Positions 51,971-61,743 of a stretch of 64,000 nt of DNA are shown one piece after another; the first letter of the stretch is position 1, and the number at the start of each line of letters is the position of its first letter. Both the position numbers and the translations under genes were made by a program. The notes under the pieces were generated by a model, which worked only from the letters and a program-made list of their open reading frames with translations, was not told the origin of the DNA and searched no databases. Location: NCBI RefSeq assembly GCF_014773485.1, contig NZ_JACXBP010000003.1:434001-498000 (forward strand), given 5' to 3'. This stretch comes from Erwinia aphidicola. GTDB taxonomy: Bacteria > Pseudomonadota > Gammaproteobacteria > Enterobacterales > Enterobacteriaceae.

Positions 51971-52354
51971 ATGACAGACAGCACCGCAAAAACCTCGCTG
52001 ACGATGTACGGCATCAAAAACTGCGACACCATCAAGAAAGCCCGCAAATATCTGGAAGCACAGGGCGTGGACTATCAGTTCCACGACTACCGCGCCGACG
52101 GGCTGGATGCGGCCCTGTTGCAGTCCTTTATTGACACCCTGGGATGGGAAGCGCTGCTTAATACGCGCGGCACCACCTGGCGCAAGCTGGATGAGGTGGT
52201 GCGTAATGCGGTGAATAATCCCGCAGCCGCACGCGATCTGATGCTGGCACAGCCGGCAATCATCAAACGTCCGTTGCTCTGTGCGCCGGACGGCACTATG
52301 CTGCTGGGCTTCAGCGAAGCCACCTGGCAGCCGTTTATTCAGGAGAAGTCATAA
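51971..52354 (+). CDS. yffB: ArsC/Spx-family protein YffB
   Basis: 127 residues (E. coli 118), thioredoxin-fold ArsC-like. The single Cys is in [31 protein letters not shown] and [10 protein letters not shown] are conserved. Reported structural work on the family suggests glutathione-linked thiol chemistry; the substrate is unknown and arsenate reduction is not expected. ATG 51971 has AGGGA upstream; ATG 52004 is the alternative. The stop is 2 bp before dapE, so the two are co-transcribed. Confidence 0.9.
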   Translation: MTDSTAKTSLTMYGIKNCDTIKKARKYLEAQGVDYQFHDYRADGLDAALLQSFIDTLGWEALLNTRGTTWRKLDEVVRNAVNNPAAARDLMLAQPAIIKRPLLCAPDGTMLLGFSEATWQPFIQEKS

Positions 52355-52356
52355 TC

Positions 52357-53484
52357 ATGTACTGTCCGGTCATTGAGCTGACGCAGCAGCTTATTCGTCG
52401 CCCTTCCCTCAGCCCGGATGATGCCGGTTGTCAGGCTATTCTGATTGCCCGCCTGCAGGCGCTGGGCTTCACTATTGAGCCGATGAACATCGGCGATACC
52501 CTGAACTTCTGGGCATGGCGCGGTCAGGGTGAAACCCTGGCGTTTGCCGGCCACACCGACGTGGTGCCGACCGGCGATGCTAACCGCTGGATCAACCCGC
52601 CGTTTGAACCCACCATCCGCGACGGCATGCTGTTTGGCCGCGGCGCGGCTGATATGAAAGGTTCACTGGCAGCGATGACCGTGGCCGCCGAGCGCTTTGT
52701 CGCCGCGCATCCAAACCACAAGGGCCGCCTGGCTTTCCTGATCACCTCTGATGAAGAGGCCAGCGCCACTAACGGCACGGTGAAGGTAGTGGAAGCGCTG
52801 ATGGCGCGCAACGAACGCATGGATTACTGTCTGGTGGGCGAGCCGTCGAGCACCGAAGTGGTGGGCGACGTGGTGAAAAATGGCCGTCGCGGCTCCATGA
52901 CCGCCAATCTGACCATTCACGGTGTGCAGGGCCATGTGGCTTATCCGCACCTCGCCGATAACCCGGTACACCGTGCCATGCCCGCGCTGAATGAGCTGGT
53001 GGCCACCGAGTGGGACCAGGGCAATGAATTCTTCCCGCCGACCAGCATGCAGATTGCCAACGTGCAGGCCGGCACCGGTAGCAATAACGTCATCCCCGGT
53101 GACTGCTTTGTGCAGTTCAATTTCCGCTTCAGCACCGAACTGACCGACGAGCTGATCGTTCAGCGCGTGCAGGAACTGCTGGACCGCCATCAGCTGCGCT
53201 ACAGCATTGAGTGGAAAGTGTCCGGTCAGCCGTTCCTGACCTCACGCGGTAAGCTGGTGGATGCGGTAGTTAACGCGGTTGAGCACTATAATGAGATCAG
53301 ACCGCAGCTGCTCACCACCGGTGGCACCTCTGACGGGCGCTTTATTGCCCGCATGGGCGCACAGGTAGTAGAACTGGGTCCGGTGAACGCAACCATTCAT
53401 AAGATCAATGAGTGTGTAAAAGCCGCCGATCTGCAGCTGTTAAGCCGCATGTATCAGCGGATTATGGAACAGCTGATCGCCTAA
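52357..53484 (+). CDS. dapE: Succinyl-diaminopimelate desuccinylase DapE
   Basis: Zinc peptidase-fold enzyme of the lysine/diaminopimelate pathway; removes succinate from N-succinyl-L,L-diaminopimelate. 375 residues, the same as E. coli. Metal ligands are in [25 protein letters not shown], the Glu pair of [19 protein letters not shown], and the His of NATIHKINE near the C-terminus. Dimerisation domain in the middle ([17 protein letters not shown]). In an operon with yffB and ypfN. Confidence 0.97.
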   Translation: MYCPVIELTQQLIRRPSLSPDDAGCQAILIARLQALGFTIEPMNIGDTLNFWAWRGQGETLAFAGHTDVVPTGDANRWINPPFEPTIRDGMLFGRGAADMKGSLAAMTVAAERFVAAHPNHKGRLAFLITSDEEASATNGTVKVVEALMARNERMDYCLVGEPSSTEVVGDVVKNGRRGSMTANLTIHGVQGHVAYPHLADNPVHRAMPALNELVATEWDQGNEFFPPTSMQIANVQAGTGSNNVIPGDCFVQFNFRFSTELTDELIVQRVQELLDRHQLRYSIEWKVSGQPFLTSRGKLVDAVVNAVEHYNEIRPQLLTTGGTSDGRFIARMGAQVVELGPVNATIHKINECVKAADLQLLSRMYQRIMEQLIA

Positions 53485-53502
53485 GCGATCTGGGGTGAAG
53501 AT

Positions 53503-53691
53503 ATGGAATTTTTGAAGCATTACTGGTGGATACTGGTGATCCTGCTGATGGTCGGCATTCTGATGAATGTCTACAAAGACCTGAAGCGAATCGACCATAA
53601 AAAGTTTCTCGATAACAAGCCTGAGCTGCCTCCGCATCGTGATTTCAACGATAAGTGGGATGATGAAGACGACTGGCCGAAAAAGAAGTAG
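53503..53691 (+). CDS. ypfN: YpfN, UPF0370 small membrane protein
   Basis: 62 residues: one N-terminal membrane helix ([19 protein letters not shown]), then a charged cytoplasmic tail rich in Lys, Asp and Trp ([13 protein letters not shown]). Function unknown. It starts 18 bp after dapE, a conserved pairing. Confidence 0.93.
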   Translation: MEFLKHYWWILVILLMVGILMNVYKDLKRIDHKKFLDNKPELPPHRDFNDKWDDEDDWPKKK

Positions 53692-53760
53692 CCTACTACC
53701 CGCATTTAATTTCAATTTGTGAAACTCCGCTCAGCCCCTTTTTTTTATCCGGGGCTGGCG

Positions 53761-53811
53761 TTGCTGCGCATAAAATTTGCTCTATTTTGTAGTGACAGGA
53801 ATGTCACTACA
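53761..53811 (+). promoter_or_regulatory. brnTA promoter and operator
   Basis: TTGCTG (53761-53766), 16 bp, TATTTT (53783-53788) forms a promoter. Overlapping its downstream edge is a perfect inverted repeat with 10-bp arms: TGTAGTGACA (53788-53797), GGAA, TGTCACTACA (53802-53811). The repeat ends 10 bp before the brnT start. It is well placed for autorepression by the BrnA antitoxin, which is known to control its own operon. Confidence 0.65.
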
Positions 53812-53821
53812 GGGATAGGGA

Positions 53822-54121
53822 ATGCCTTTGCTATACTTACACCATGGGTACACTTACGAGTGGGACTCAAAGAAAGCACAGCACAATTTAGATAAGCACA
53901 AAATAAGCTTTGAGCTTGCCTGTGAGGTCTTTGACGATCCCAACATTCTCTCTACCCGCGATCTGTCTGAAATTTATGGCGAAGAAAGATGGCAGCATTT
54001 GGGTGAAATTAAAGGCTGCGTGGTTTTGCTGGTTGTCAGCACCGATCGGAACGACAACATACGGATAATTTCCGCTCGTAAAGCGCTGCCAAAAGAGATC
54101 GGGAGATACAGACAATGGTAG
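53822..54121 (+). CDS. brnT: BrnT-family toxin (RelE-fold RNase)
   Basis: 99 residues, DUF497/BrnT. Typical segments are YEWDSKKAQHNLDKHKISFELACEVFDDPN, then a glycine/hydrophobic core (GEIKGCVVLLVVSTDRNDNIRIISARKALPKE), the last part matching the family's R-I-SARKA signature. BrnT toxins cleave RNA and are neutralised by BrnA. ATG 53822 follows GGGATAGGGA. It overlaps brnA by 7 bp, the usual toxin-first order of this family. An accessory insert between ypfN and the ypfH remnant. Confidence 0.88.
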   Translation: MPLLYLHHGYTYEWDSKKAQHNLDKHKISFELACEVFDDPNILSTRDLSEIYGEERWQHLGEIKGCVVLLVVSTDRNDNIRIISARKALPKEIGRYRQW

Positions 54122-54369
54122 GAAAGCTAGAGCAACTGAATGAGCTGGCAACGATTCAGGCCAAAGACATTGATACCAGCGATGCGCCAGAGTTAAAGGA
54201 CAAAGCATGGTCAACGGCTGAACGCGGCAGGTTTTATCGGCCAAAAAAAGTACAAAAAACGGTGCGTATCGACGCAGATGTTCTTTACTGGCTTGAGAGC
54301 AAAGGGCCGGGCTATCAGACGCGTATCAATAACATTCTGCGTGAAGCCATGGGCAATGAAGGAAAATAG
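54115..54369 (+). CDS. brnA: BrnA-family antitoxin
   Basis: 84 residues. The C-terminal DUF4415/ribbon-helix-helix part reads KTVRIDADVLYWLESKGPGYQTRINNILREAM; the N-terminal charged region binds and covers the toxin in known complexes. Overlaps brnT by 7 bp, so the pair is coupled. It probably binds the inverted repeat at 53788-53811. The stop is 34 bp from the end of the convergent ypfH remnant. Confidence 0.87.
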   Translation: MVGKLEQLNELATIQAKDIDTSDAPELKDKAWSTAERGRFYRPKKVQKTVRIDADVLYWLESKGPGYQTRINNILREAMGNEGK

Positions 54370-54402
54370 CGATGCCGGGTAGCTGTACTGCCCGGCATAA
54401 AC

Positions 54403-54663
54403 CTACATCAACGCAATCACATCATCCTCGCCCGGCGTTGCGCCGCCCAGGGCTTCGTCAAAATAGCGGCGCGGCACGGTAAACCGCAGGCGATCGAGCG
54501 CCAACTGCATCGCGCGGTCATCCACCGCATGCGGTAGATCGTCGACGATATCCAGGGTTACATCCCCTCCCAGCGCCGTTAAACGCGCTTCCGCCGCAAC
54601 CGCGTGAGAGAGCGGCAGCGTCCTGTCATCGTCGCCGTGGATCAGGTGGAGCGCGGGAGAAAA
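54403..54663 (-). pseudogene. ypfH: Remnant of esterase gene ypfH (C-terminal third only)
   Basis: The reading frame ending at 54403 encodes the last ~87 residues of YpfH as remembered from E. coli (ALHLIHGDDDRTLPLSHAVA..., GGDVTLDIVDDLPHAVDDR, RRYFDEALGGATPGEDDVIALM). Similarity begins near 54663, about 30 bp after the tmcA stop. E. coli YpfH has 232 residues with the nucleophile Ser (GFSQG) in the lost N-terminal part, so activity is impossible. The frame is still open and the retained part well conserved, so the deletion is recent or the fragment is under selection. brnTA stands just beside it. Confidence 0.8.
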
Positions 54664-54691
54664 TGAACGGTTTTTGACGATGACGTTGAAT

Positions 54692-56695
54692 TTATTGCAA
54701 CGAGTCAAGCCACTGGCGCCACCGATCGGCCTGCTGAGCATCCAGCGCCATCAGCCCCTGCCGGGCTTCCTGGCGCTGTGCGGCCAGCAGCGCTTTACGC
54801 CCGGAGAGTTTCGCCCTGGCTATCACTTCAGCACTGCGTTGTTGCTGCAGAAGAGCGGCACTTAGCAGCGGCAGTGCGCAGGGCCGCTGGCTGACCAGCC
54901 TGCCCAGCGCGGCCAGGCTGGCTTCAAACGGCCGCTGTGCCCAGGCGAAACCGGCCAGCTCACGCCAGTCATCCTCATCAATATCAGCATAGCAGTGCGT
55001 CGCGAGCGGCAGCTCTTCTCCGGGCAGCTGACGACGTAACCACGCCCCTGCCCGCTCGAAGCGCTGCGCGGCACGCTGTGCCAGCTGCTGTCCAGCGGGG
55101 CTGAGCGGCAGAATCGCCATCGCGCTGAAGCAGCCGCTGCTGGCCTCGCGCACGCTGCCGATACGCACCAGCTGAAAACCGCAGCGCTGCCAGAACTGCC
55201 AGAGCGCTGAGGTGAAGCCAAAGCTGACTGACAGATAATCCAGCCCCTGCGCCTGCTGCTGACAGCCCGCCACCAGCTGCTGACCGATGCCCTGCCCGCG
55301 CAGCGCGGCGGCGACCGCAATCCGGCTGATGCGCCTGGAGCGCAGCTGCGGCGCGTCGATCTGCCCGGCATGCGCCGCCAGCGACTGCGCCACCAGATTG
55401 CCACGCGGGCGGCGGGTTCCGGCCCAGACGGCGCTGGACAGCGCCGCGCTCAGGCCGCCCTCATCCACCAGCCATAGCGCTCCCTGCACGCTGTCGCCCT
55501 GCAGCGCAGCGCTAAAATGCATGCCGGGCGCATCCATCATGCGCCGCAGATCGAGCGGCGAAGTGCGGTAGTGCGCGCTGGTCAGCAGCTGATATACCGC
55601 TGCCATTCGCGCAGGCTGCCGCCCCCAGTCGGGCTGTTCCAGCGCCACGTAATCCATGCTGCCATGCTGCGGCTCGACCTCCCGGTCATCAAACAGCAGC
55701 GCATCGCTGATAAAAGACTCCAGCGGATCGTTCGCCGCCCAGCGTAGTGGAGTATCAAGCTGATGCAGCGTCACATTGGGCAGCGCGGCGCAGAATTTCA
55801 GCAGGAAGCCACGCCCGGTGCCTTCGTAACCCTGCACCGTGGTGGTCAGCAGCACGCGCGGAAACAGCGCAACCAGCTGGTGGAGCAGCGGCGCGGGAAT
55901 CGCCGCCGCCTCGTCAATCAGCAGCCAGTCCACGCCGGGCTGATGCAGCGCCGCTTCGGCCAGCAGGCGGTCGGGCGCGATAAAATGAAAGGCATCACCG
56001 GCAAACTGCGCCAGTACCTCGGTGGACACCTTGCCCGGCGCGGTGACCAGGCAGCGCCCCGGCCAGCGCGCGGCCAGCATGCCCGCCAGCGCAGACTTGC
56101 CGCGCCCGCGCGCAGCGGTGATCGCCTGAACACCAGGAGACGCGTGCAGAAGTTTTGCCAGGATTTGCTGCTGCTGCAGGCTGCCATCGTCCGGCAGCCA
56201 CTGCGGCACGGCTTCAGCGACGGGTAATATCAGGGGGTGATTTTCTCGCCAGAGCACGGCCCGGGCATCGGCCTGTATCAGCTGCTGCAGACGCTGAATA
56301 AAACGCGGGGTGGCGCACGGCGCATCGCGCTCGCTCCAGCGCAGTGAATCCTCGTCAGGCTGCTGCGCCCAGTGGTCCCACTCCGGGACCAGCAGCAGCA
56401 GCCAGCTGCCCGCCTGTAGCGTTCCGGCCAGGGCGGCCAGCGCTTCGGCGTGAAAACCGCTGCGGGCGTCAAATACCGCGTGGTGGAACTCGCGCCCCAG
56501 CAGCGTGCGAATAGCAGATGGCGCGCAGCTTTGCACGCTATGCGACGGCTCGCCAACCCACAACCAGTCGCCGGGCAGCTGTTCCATCAATCCTGCAGCC
56601 TGCTGTTCACTCCATTGCGCTGTCCCGCTGAGCACCAGCAGTCGTCGCCAGCACTGGCACTGCAGCCGAGCCGTGCCGTCGCGCCACTCACTCAC
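54692..56695 (-). CDS. tmcA: tRNA(Met) cytidine acetyltransferase TmcA
   Basis: Acetylates N4 of C34 in the elongator tRNA-Met anticodon, using acetyl-CoA and ATP or GTP. 667 residues (E. coli 671). N-terminal domain, then an RNA-helicase-like module with Walker A ARGRGKSALAG (about 195) and LLIDEAAAIPAPLL, TTTVQGYEGTGRGFLLKF, the conserved SAHYRTSPLDLRRMMDAP, and the GNAT domain with SRRISRIAVAAALRGQGIGQQL and YLSVSFGFTSALWQFWQRCGF. The start is 6 bp after ypfJ. Confidence 0.94.
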   Translation of the reverse strand: MSEWRDGTARLQCQCWRRLLVLSGTAQWSEQQAAGLMEQLPGDWLWVGEPSHSVQSCAPSAIRTLLGREFHHAVFDARSGFHAEALAALAGTLQAGSWLLLLVPEWDHWAQQPDEDSLRWSERDAPCATPRFIQRLQQLIQADARAVLWRENHPLILPVAEAVPQWLPDDGSLQQQQILAKLLHASPGVQAITAARGRGKSALAGMLAARWPGRCLVTAPGKVSTEVLAQFAGDAFHFIAPDRLLAEAALHQPGVDWLLIDEAAAIPAPLLHQLVALFPRVLLTTTVQGYEGTGRGFLLKFCAALPNVTLHQLDTPLRWAANDPLESFISDALLFDDREVEPQHGSMDYVALEQPDWGRQPARMAAVYQLLTSAHYRTSPLDLRRMMDAPGMHFSAALQGDSVQGALWLVDEGGLSAALSSAVWAGTRRPRGNLVAQSLAAHAGQIDAPQLRSRRISRIAVAAALRGQGIGQQLVAGCQQQAQGLDYLSVSFGFTSALWQFWQRCGFQLVRIGSVREASSGCFSAMAILPLSPAGQQLAQRAAQRFERAGAWLRRQLPGEELPLATHCYADIDEDDWRELAGFAWAQRPFEASLAALGRLVSQRPCALPLLSAALLQQQRSAEVIARAKLSGRKALLAAQRQEARQGLMALDAQQADRWRQWLDSLQ

Positions 56696-56701
56696 CCGCG
56701 T

Positions 56702-57562
56702 TTAACCGGCAAAGGTATTACACTGGCCAGGATTTCCGCCATCGAAGCCTTTTTTAAACCAGGTGTAGCGCTGCTGTGAAGTGCCGTGGGTAAAGCTGTC
56801 CGGCACCACGCGCCCCTGGCCGCGCTGCTGCAGACGATCGTCACCGATCGCCTGGGCTGCATTCAGGGCCGATTCGAGGTCACCGGTTTCCAGCACGTTC
56901 TGCTGCTGCATATAGTGGCCCCAGACGCCGGCAAAACAGTCCGCCTGCAGTTCCATCTTCACCGACAGCTGATTCACCTGAGTCTGGCTGGCACCCTGCT
57001 GCATCTGGCGAACTTTCTGCTCAATGCCAAGCAGGTGCTGGACGTGGTGACCAACTTCATGGGCGATCACGTAGCCCTGGGCGAATTCTCCACCCGCACC
57101 GAGTTTATTTTTCATTTCGTCATAGAAAGAGAGGTCGATATAGACTTTGCTGTCGCCGGGGCAGTAGAACGGCCCCATCGCCGCCTGGCCGCCGCCGCAG
57201 GCGGTCTGCGTCTGATTGCGGTACATCACCAGCGTAGGGGCTTTCCACTGTTTCCCCATCTGCTGGAACAGCTGCTGCCAGGTATCTTCAGTCATGGCAA
57301 AGATGGTGCGGGTAAACTGCGCCGCTTCATCCTCTTTCGGGCTGGCCTTGCGCTGCTGCTGGGAAGTTTGTGTCATCTGCGTGCCGTCCCCGCCCAACAG
57401 CGGCGAGAGGTCGTAACCGTAATAGCTGGCCACCACCACCACGATAAGCAGAATAATTCCGCCTTTACCACGGGGAATACGCATACGCCCACCGCCGACG
57501 GTTCCGGACTCGTTACGGCGATCTTCTACATTGTCGCTTTCGCGACGCCCTTGCCAACGCAT
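56702..57562 (-). CDS. ypfJ: YpfJ, neutral zinc metallopeptidase family protein
   Basis: 286 residues from ATG 57562 ([17 protein letters not shown]); eight further upstream codons lack support. One membrane helix ([19 protein letters not shown]), so the rest is likely periplasmic. Zinc-peptidase motif HEVGHHVQ in [17 protein letters not shown], a later Glu ligand candidate in [14 protein letters not shown], and conserved [25 protein letters not shown]. The substrate is unknown. In operon with tmcA. Confidence 0.92.
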   Translation of the reverse strand: MRWQGRRESDNVEDRRNESGTVGGGRMRIPRGKGGIILLIVVVVASYYGYDLSPLLGGDGTQMTQTSQQQRKASPKEDEAAQFTRTIFAMTEDTWQQLFQQMGKQWKAPTLVMYRNQTQTACGGGQAAMGPFYCPGDSKVYIDLSFYDEMKNKLGAGGEFAQGYVIAHEVGHHVQHLLGIEQKVRQMQQGASQTQVNQLSVKMELQADCFAGVWGHYMQQQNVLETGDLESALNAAQAIGDDRLQQRGQGRVVPDSFTHGTSQQRYTWFKKGFDGGNPGQCNTFAG

Positions 57563-57705
57563 ACAGTTATCCTCATGATCGCTCAAAACAGCGTATGTGG
57601 ATTTTAGTCTGACGCAGCGGGGAAAACCAGAAAACGCGGAAATGGAAGAGGATTTTGCGCAAAAGGCTGAGGAAGGCCGGGCGCACCCGACCTCAAAATA
57701 GCGGG

Positions 57706-58419
57706 TTAGTCGAGCTTCACGCCCAGACGATTAGCCACTTCTTCATAGGCTTCAATCAGGCCACCGAGGCTCTGACGGTAGCGGTCTTTATCCATCTTGT
57801 TCAGCGTCTCTTTGTCCCACAGGCGTGCACCGTCCGGGGAGAACTCATCGCCCAGCACCACTTCGCCTTTGAACAGGCCAAACTCCAGCTTGAAGTCAAC
57901 GAGGATCAGGCCAGCGTCAGAGAACAGCTTGCTCAGTACGTCGTTCGCTTTGTAGGTCAGCTCACGCATGCGCGCCAGGTTCTCTCTGTTTACCCAGCCG
58001 AAGGTTTCACAGTAGGACTCATTCACCATCGGATCGTGTTTCGCATCGTCTTTCAGGAACAGGTCAAACAGCGGTGGGTTGAGGATCATCCCCTCTTCCA
58101 CGCCCAGACGTTTTACCAGCGAGCCAGCCGCACGGTTACGGACCACACACTCAACCGGCACCATATCCAGCTTCTTCACCAGCGCTTCGTTGTCAGAGAG
58201 CAGGGCTTCCATCTGCGTTGGGATACCGGCTTCCTGCAGTTTGGTCATGATGAAATAATTGAACTTGTTGTTAATCATTCCCTTACGGTCAAACTGTTCG
58301 ATGCGCTCACCGTCCAGCGCTGACGTATCGTTACGGAATTCGAGTACCAACAGATCCGGGTTTTCGGTGCTGTAAACGGTTTTCGCTTTGCCGCGATACA
58401 ACTCAGCTTTTTTCTGCAT
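57706..58419 (-). CDS. purC: Phosphoribosylaminoimidazole-succinocarboxamide synthase
   Basis: SAICAR synthetase of purine synthesis: joins CAIR and aspartate with ATP. ATG 58419 with SD GGAGTT gives 237 residues, equal to E. coli; an upstream frame of five codons is not needed. [43 protein letters not shown] and [30 protein letters not shown] (by segments) are family signatures. A likely PurR operator lies about 105 bp upstream. Confidence 0.97.
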   Translation of the reverse strand: MQKKAELYRGKAKTVYSTENPDLLVLEFRNDTSALDGERIEQFDRKGMINNKFNYFIMTKLQEAGIPTQMEALLSDNEALVKKLDMVPVECVVRNRAAGSLVKRLGVEEGMILNPPLFDLFLKDDAKHDPMVNESYCETFGWVNRENLARMRELTYKANDVLSKLFSDAGLILVDFKLEFGLFKGEVVLGDEFSPDGARLWDKETLNKMDKDRYRQSLGGLIEAYEEVANRLGVKLD

Positions 58420-58523
58420 CTTGTTTAACTCCAAACGATAATGAACTGTTACTGTCGGACCGGCTGAACCGGGCCGTTAATATTTTGCCTGGCGGAATTA
58501 TATGTTCCGCGGGTAAAAAACCG

Positions 58524-58539
58524 AAGCAATCGTTTACGT
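58524..58539 (-). promoter_or_regulatory. Putative PurR operator of purC
   Basis: AAGCAATCGTTTACGT agrees with the PurR consensus ACGCAAACGTTTNCGT at 13 of 15 defined positions. It lies in the 161-bp bamC-purC gap, 105-120 bp upstream of the purC ATG. purC is a known PurR target in E. coli. The same bases take part in a TTTACGTC-A-GACGTAAA palindrome (58533-58549). Confidence 0.65.
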
Positions 58540-58546
58540 CAGACGT

Positions 58547-58575
58547 AAATAAAAAGGCCGGAAGTATCCGGCCTT
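58547..58575 (-). terminator. Rho-independent terminator of dapA-bamC
   Basis: On the minus strand AAGGCCGGA (58567-58575), short loop, TCCGGCCTT (58554-58562), then TTT. It lies just past the bamC stop. Confidence 0.88.
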
Positions 58576-58580
58576 GTGGC

Positions 58581-59609
58581 TTACTTGCTGAATGCGGCCT
58601 GGAACACCGCCACCAGCGCATCGTTCTGCGACTGGGTGAGCGGGTGACCTTTAGGGTCGAGGAACTGCAGGCTGCTACGGTTATCGAGGTCGCCGACCTG
58701 AAGTTTGTAGTCGCCGTTTTTCAGTTCTGGATCCTTGGCACCCAGTTCGTCGAAGGTATTGCTGCCTGGCGCTTTATAAGTCACGTTCAGGCTACCCTGT
58801 GAGCGGTTGTTGTCGGTCACTTCCATACCAACGCGCTTCAGCGTTGCCGGCAGGCGCTGCCAGACCACGTTGAACGGTGCACGCAGGATCAGATTAGGCA
58901 GGCCAGTATCATCGGCACCGCTCTGCACGTCAATTTGCGTTGGGCTGCGGCTGGCAGCGGCATCTTCACGTGTGGTTTCAACCTTATCCATGGTGGCACT
59001 GATTTCGTTAAGCATCTGAGCGGTGTAACGCTGGATCTGCACTGGCGAAGTCACTGCTTTATCCTGCTGCTGCAGCTCAAGCAGTTTCACCATCAGAACC
59101 TGCTGGCCTGCCTGCGGCTGCACGCTCAGCTGATAGCGGCCACGGTACTGATTATCTTCATCAGCACGGTTCCACTGTACCCAGTCGGTGGTCAGGGATT
59201 GACGCGCATCCTGACGGTCGGCAATCGGGAACTTCAGTGACTGCACCGCGTCAACAACCTGCGGCCAGATAGCGCTGCGGCTGTCGACCATCAGCGTACC
59301 GGTGTTACCGGCAAACTGGCTGCGGGTGCCGTTCATCAGTGCCAGCGTCTGCGCTGGCGGACGAATGTCCAGCTGCTTGCCTACCTGCCCATTAGGGTTG
59401 ACCGACGGAATATCAAAGTCGCCATTTTGAATCGGCAGGATCATGCCAGCAGGCGCGCGCAGATCGCTAAGATCGGCTGCCTGCAGGTAGGATTCGTCAC
59501 CGCTCACCTGACGCTTGTAACGCTGGTCGTTAGAACATGCTGCCAGCAGCATAACCAACGACAGTCCCACCACTTTCGCTACCGTGGACTTTTGTACTGA
59601 GTAAGCCAT
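58581..59609 (-). CDS. bamC: Outer-membrane assembly lipoprotein BamC
   Basis: 342 residues. Lipoprotein signal with lipobox LAAC (Cys at about 25), a mostly unstructured N-terminal stretch ([31 protein letters not shown] by segments) that contacts BamD, then two helix-grip domains. Part of the BamABCDE complex for beta-barrel insertion. It starts 15 bp after dapA, the conserved dapA-bamC pair. Confidence 0.95.
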   Translation of the reverse strand: MAYSVQKSTVAKVVGLSLVMLLAACSNDQRYKRQVSGDESYLQAADLSDLRAPAGMILPIQNGDFDIPSVNPNGQVGKQLDIRPPAQTLALMNGTRSQFAGNTGTLMVDSRSAIWPQVVDAVQSLKFPIADRQDARQSLTTDWVQWNRADEDNQYRGRYQLSVQPQAGQQVLMVKLLELQQQDKAVTSPVQIQRYTAQMLNEISATMDKVETTREDAAASRSPTQIDVQSGADDTGLPNLILRAPFNVVWQRLPATLKRVGMEVTDNNRSQGSLNVTYKAPGSNTFDELGAKDPELKNGDYKLQVGDLDNRSSLQFLDPKGHPLTQSQNDALVAVFQAAFSK

Positions 59610-59624
59610 TAATTCTCCCTAAAT

Positions 59625-60503
59625 TTAAAGCAGGCCAGCGTTTTTCAGTGCCTGCTCAACAACCGGACGACCGGCATCGGTCAGCGGCGTCATTGGCAGA
59701 CGCAGCGTATCGGTTGCTATTAATCCTAATCGTTTCGCGGCCCATTTCACCGGGATAGGATTCGGTTCAGCAAACAGCTTGTGATGCAGATGCATCAGGC
59801 GCTGGTTCAGAATGCGCGCTTCGGCAAAGTTGCCCTGCTGCGCCAGAGCGCAAAGCTCGACCATTTCACGTGCGGCAATGTTTGCCGTAACGGAAATCAC
59901 GCCGTGCCCGCCCAGATGCATGAAGTCGAGCGAGGTGGCATCATCGCCGCTCACCAGAATAAAGTCTTCATTTACCCGCTCTTGGATCTGACTAACCCGC
60001 GATAAGTTCCCGGTGGCCTCTTTGATTCCGATAATATTTTTAATTTTGGCCAGGCGACCGACGGTTTCCGGCAGTAAATCCGTGCCGGTACGTGACGGTA
60101 CGTTGTACAGCATCTGCGGCAGCTCGGTGCTTTCCGCGATGGTTTTGAAGTGCTGATACAACCCTTCCTGCGTCGGACGGTTGTAGTACGGCGTGACGGT
60201 CAGGCAGCCAACAACGCCAGAATTTTCGAAACGTTTGGTCAGAGAGACGCCTTCCGCAGTGGCGTTTGCACCGGTGCCGGCAATAACAGGGATACGGCCA
60301 TCGGCCAGTTCCAGTGTCAACATCACCACGTCACCATGTTCATCATGGCTCAGGGTGGCGGACTCGCCGGTCGTTCCTACAGAAACAATTGCCGCGGTGC
60401 CGCTGGCAATATGGTAATCAATCAGTTTTTTCAGACTCGCACGGCAGACATTACCTTTGTCATCCATCGGCGTTACGAGTGCAACAATACTTCCCGTGAA
60501 CAT
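59625..60503 (-). CDS. dapA: 4-hydroxy-tetrahydrodipicolinate synthase DapA
   Basis: First committed step of lysine/diaminopimelate synthesis from pyruvate and aspartate semialdehyde. ATG 60503 ([14 protein letters not shown]) gives 292 residues, the same as E. coli. Class I aldolase barrel: [41 protein letters not shown] with the catalytic Tyr, and Schiff-base Lys near 161 in GIKEATGNL. Divergent from gcvR. No lysine riboswitch was seen in the 143-bp gap. Confidence 0.97.
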   Translation of the reverse strand: MFTGSIVALVTPMDDKGNVCRASLKKLIDYHIASGTAAIVSVGTTGESATLSHDEHGDVVMLTLELADGRIPVIAGTGANATAEGVSLTKRFENSGVVGCLTVTPYYNRPTQEGLYQHFKTIAESTELPQMLYNVPSRTGTDLLPETVGRLAKIKNIIGIKEATGNLSRVSQIQERVNEDFILVSGDDATSLDFMHLGGHGVISVTANIAAREMVELCALAQQGNFAEARILNQRLMHLHHKLFAEPNPIPVKWAAKRLGLIATDTLRLPMTPLTDAGRPVVEQALKNAGLL

Positions 60504-60646
60504 TAGCCATCCCCTCGACAAACAAGTGCTTCATGGTACGTTTGACCGTGCAGTAAAAGCAAGCGCGCAGCACGGCTCAAGCGCTTGTCAGCAGTTTTTT
60601 TTATGTTTACCTTATGGTTATTAGCATTTGCACAGGAAGATTGATT

Positions 60647-61198
60647 TTGTCGCAGTCATCGCAACACCATTTGGTTATCACTGCCCTTGGGGTTGACCGC
60701 CCGGGGATCGTCAATACTATCACCCGTCACGTCAGCAGCTGCGGGTGCAATATTGAAGATAGCCGGCTGGCTATGCTGGGTGACGAGTTTACCTTTATCA
60801 TGCTGCTGTCCGGCAGCTGGAACGCCATCACCCTGATTGAATCGACGCTGCCGTTAAAAGGGGCAGAGCTGGAGCTGCTGATTGTGATGAAGCGCACCAG
60901 CGCCAGTACGCGCCCCCCCCTGCCCGCCACGGTGTGGGTGCAGGTGGAGGTCATCGACTCCCCGCACATCATTGAGCGCTTTACCGATCTGTTTGATTCG
61001 CATCAGATGAATATTGCCGAGCTGGTGTCACGCACACAGCCTGCACAAGAAAACCAGCCGCCTTTGCTCTATATTCAGTTAACCGCCCATAGCCCGGCCA
61101 GCCAGGATGCGTCATTAATCGAGCAAGCGTTCAACCGGCTATGTACAGAACTCCATGCTCAAGGCACTATTAAGGCGGTTTCTCACCACGGCGCGTAA
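60647..61198 (+). CDS. gcvR: Glycine cleavage system regulatory protein GcvR
   Basis: Two ACT domains; in E. coli it binds GcvA and changes it from activator to repressor when glycine is scarce. The best start is TTG 60647 (LSQSSQHHLVITALG), with AGGAAG seven bases upstream, giving 183 residues; the ATG at 60614 adds 11 residues not found in the family as I remember it. Conserved: GVDRPGIVNTITRHVSSCGCNIEDSRLAMLG (by segments), FTFIMLLSGSWNAITLIE and MNIAELVSRTQPA. It precedes bcp, as in E. coli. Confidence 0.93.
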   Translation: MSQSSQHHLVITALGVDRPGIVNTITRHVSSCGCNIEDSRLAMLGDEFTFIMLLSGSWNAITLIESTLPLKGAELELLIVMKRTSASTRPPLPATVWVQVEVIDSPHIIERFTDLFDSHQMNIAELVSRTQPAQENQPPLLYIQLTAHSPASQDASLIEQAFNRLCTELHAQGTIKAVSHHGA

Positions 61199-61266
61199 TC
61201 CTTAACCTGCACGTGGGAAGCGCGTGAATTTTACCCCTAGCATGATGATAAAAATGGAGAGTAGTG

Positions 61267-61734
61267 ATGAATCCACTGAAAGCCGGTGATACTGCACCGA
61301 AATTTAGCTTGCCCGACCAGGACGGCGAACAGGTAAATTTAACCGACTTCCAGGGACAGCGCGTTCTGGTATATTTCTACCCGAAAGCGATGACGCCAGG
61401 CTGTACCGTACAGGCATGCGGTCTGCGCGATAGCATGGACGAGCTGAAAAAATCCGGGGTTGAAGTATTAGGTATCAGCACCGATAAGCCGGAGAAGCTC
61501 TCACGCTTCGTCGAGAAAGAGCTGCTGAACTTCACTCTGCTGTCTGATGAAGACCATCAGGTATGCGAGCAGTTTGGTATCTGGGGCGAAAAAACCTTTA
61601 TGGGCAAGACCTATGACGGCATCCACCGCATCAGTTTCCTGATCGGCACTGATGGCAAAGTTGAGAAAGTTTTCGATGATTTCAAGACCAGTAACCACCA
61701 CGATATCGTGATGGATTACCTGCAGTCGGCGTGA
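61267..61734 (+). CDS. bcp: Thioredoxin-dependent thiol peroxidase Bcp
   Basis: Peroxiredoxin that reduces hydrogen peroxide and organic hydroperoxides. 155 residues from ATG 61267; a GTG one codon upstream is less likely. Peroxidatic Cys46 and nearby resolving Cys51 in TPGCTVQACGLRD, the atypical 2-Cys arrangement of Bcp. LLSDEDHQVCEQFGIWGEK is conserved. It follows gcvR by 68 bp. The hyf genes of E. coli are absent after it. Confidence 0.96.
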   Translation: MNPLKAGDTAPKFSLPDQDGEQVNLTDFQGQRVLVYFYPKAMTPGCTVQACGLRDSMDELKKSGVEVLGISTDKPEKLSRFVEKELLNFTLLSDEDHQVCEQFGIWGEKTFMGKTYDGIHRISFLIGTDGKVEKVFDDFKTSNHHDIVMDYLQSA

Positions 61735-61743
61735 TTTGAACCT

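Noticed and set aside
60504..60646. Lysine riboswitch or glycine riboswitch in the dapA-gcvR gap
   Set aside because: The gap is 143 bp and shows no conserved riboswitch core; dapA in this group is not known to carry one.
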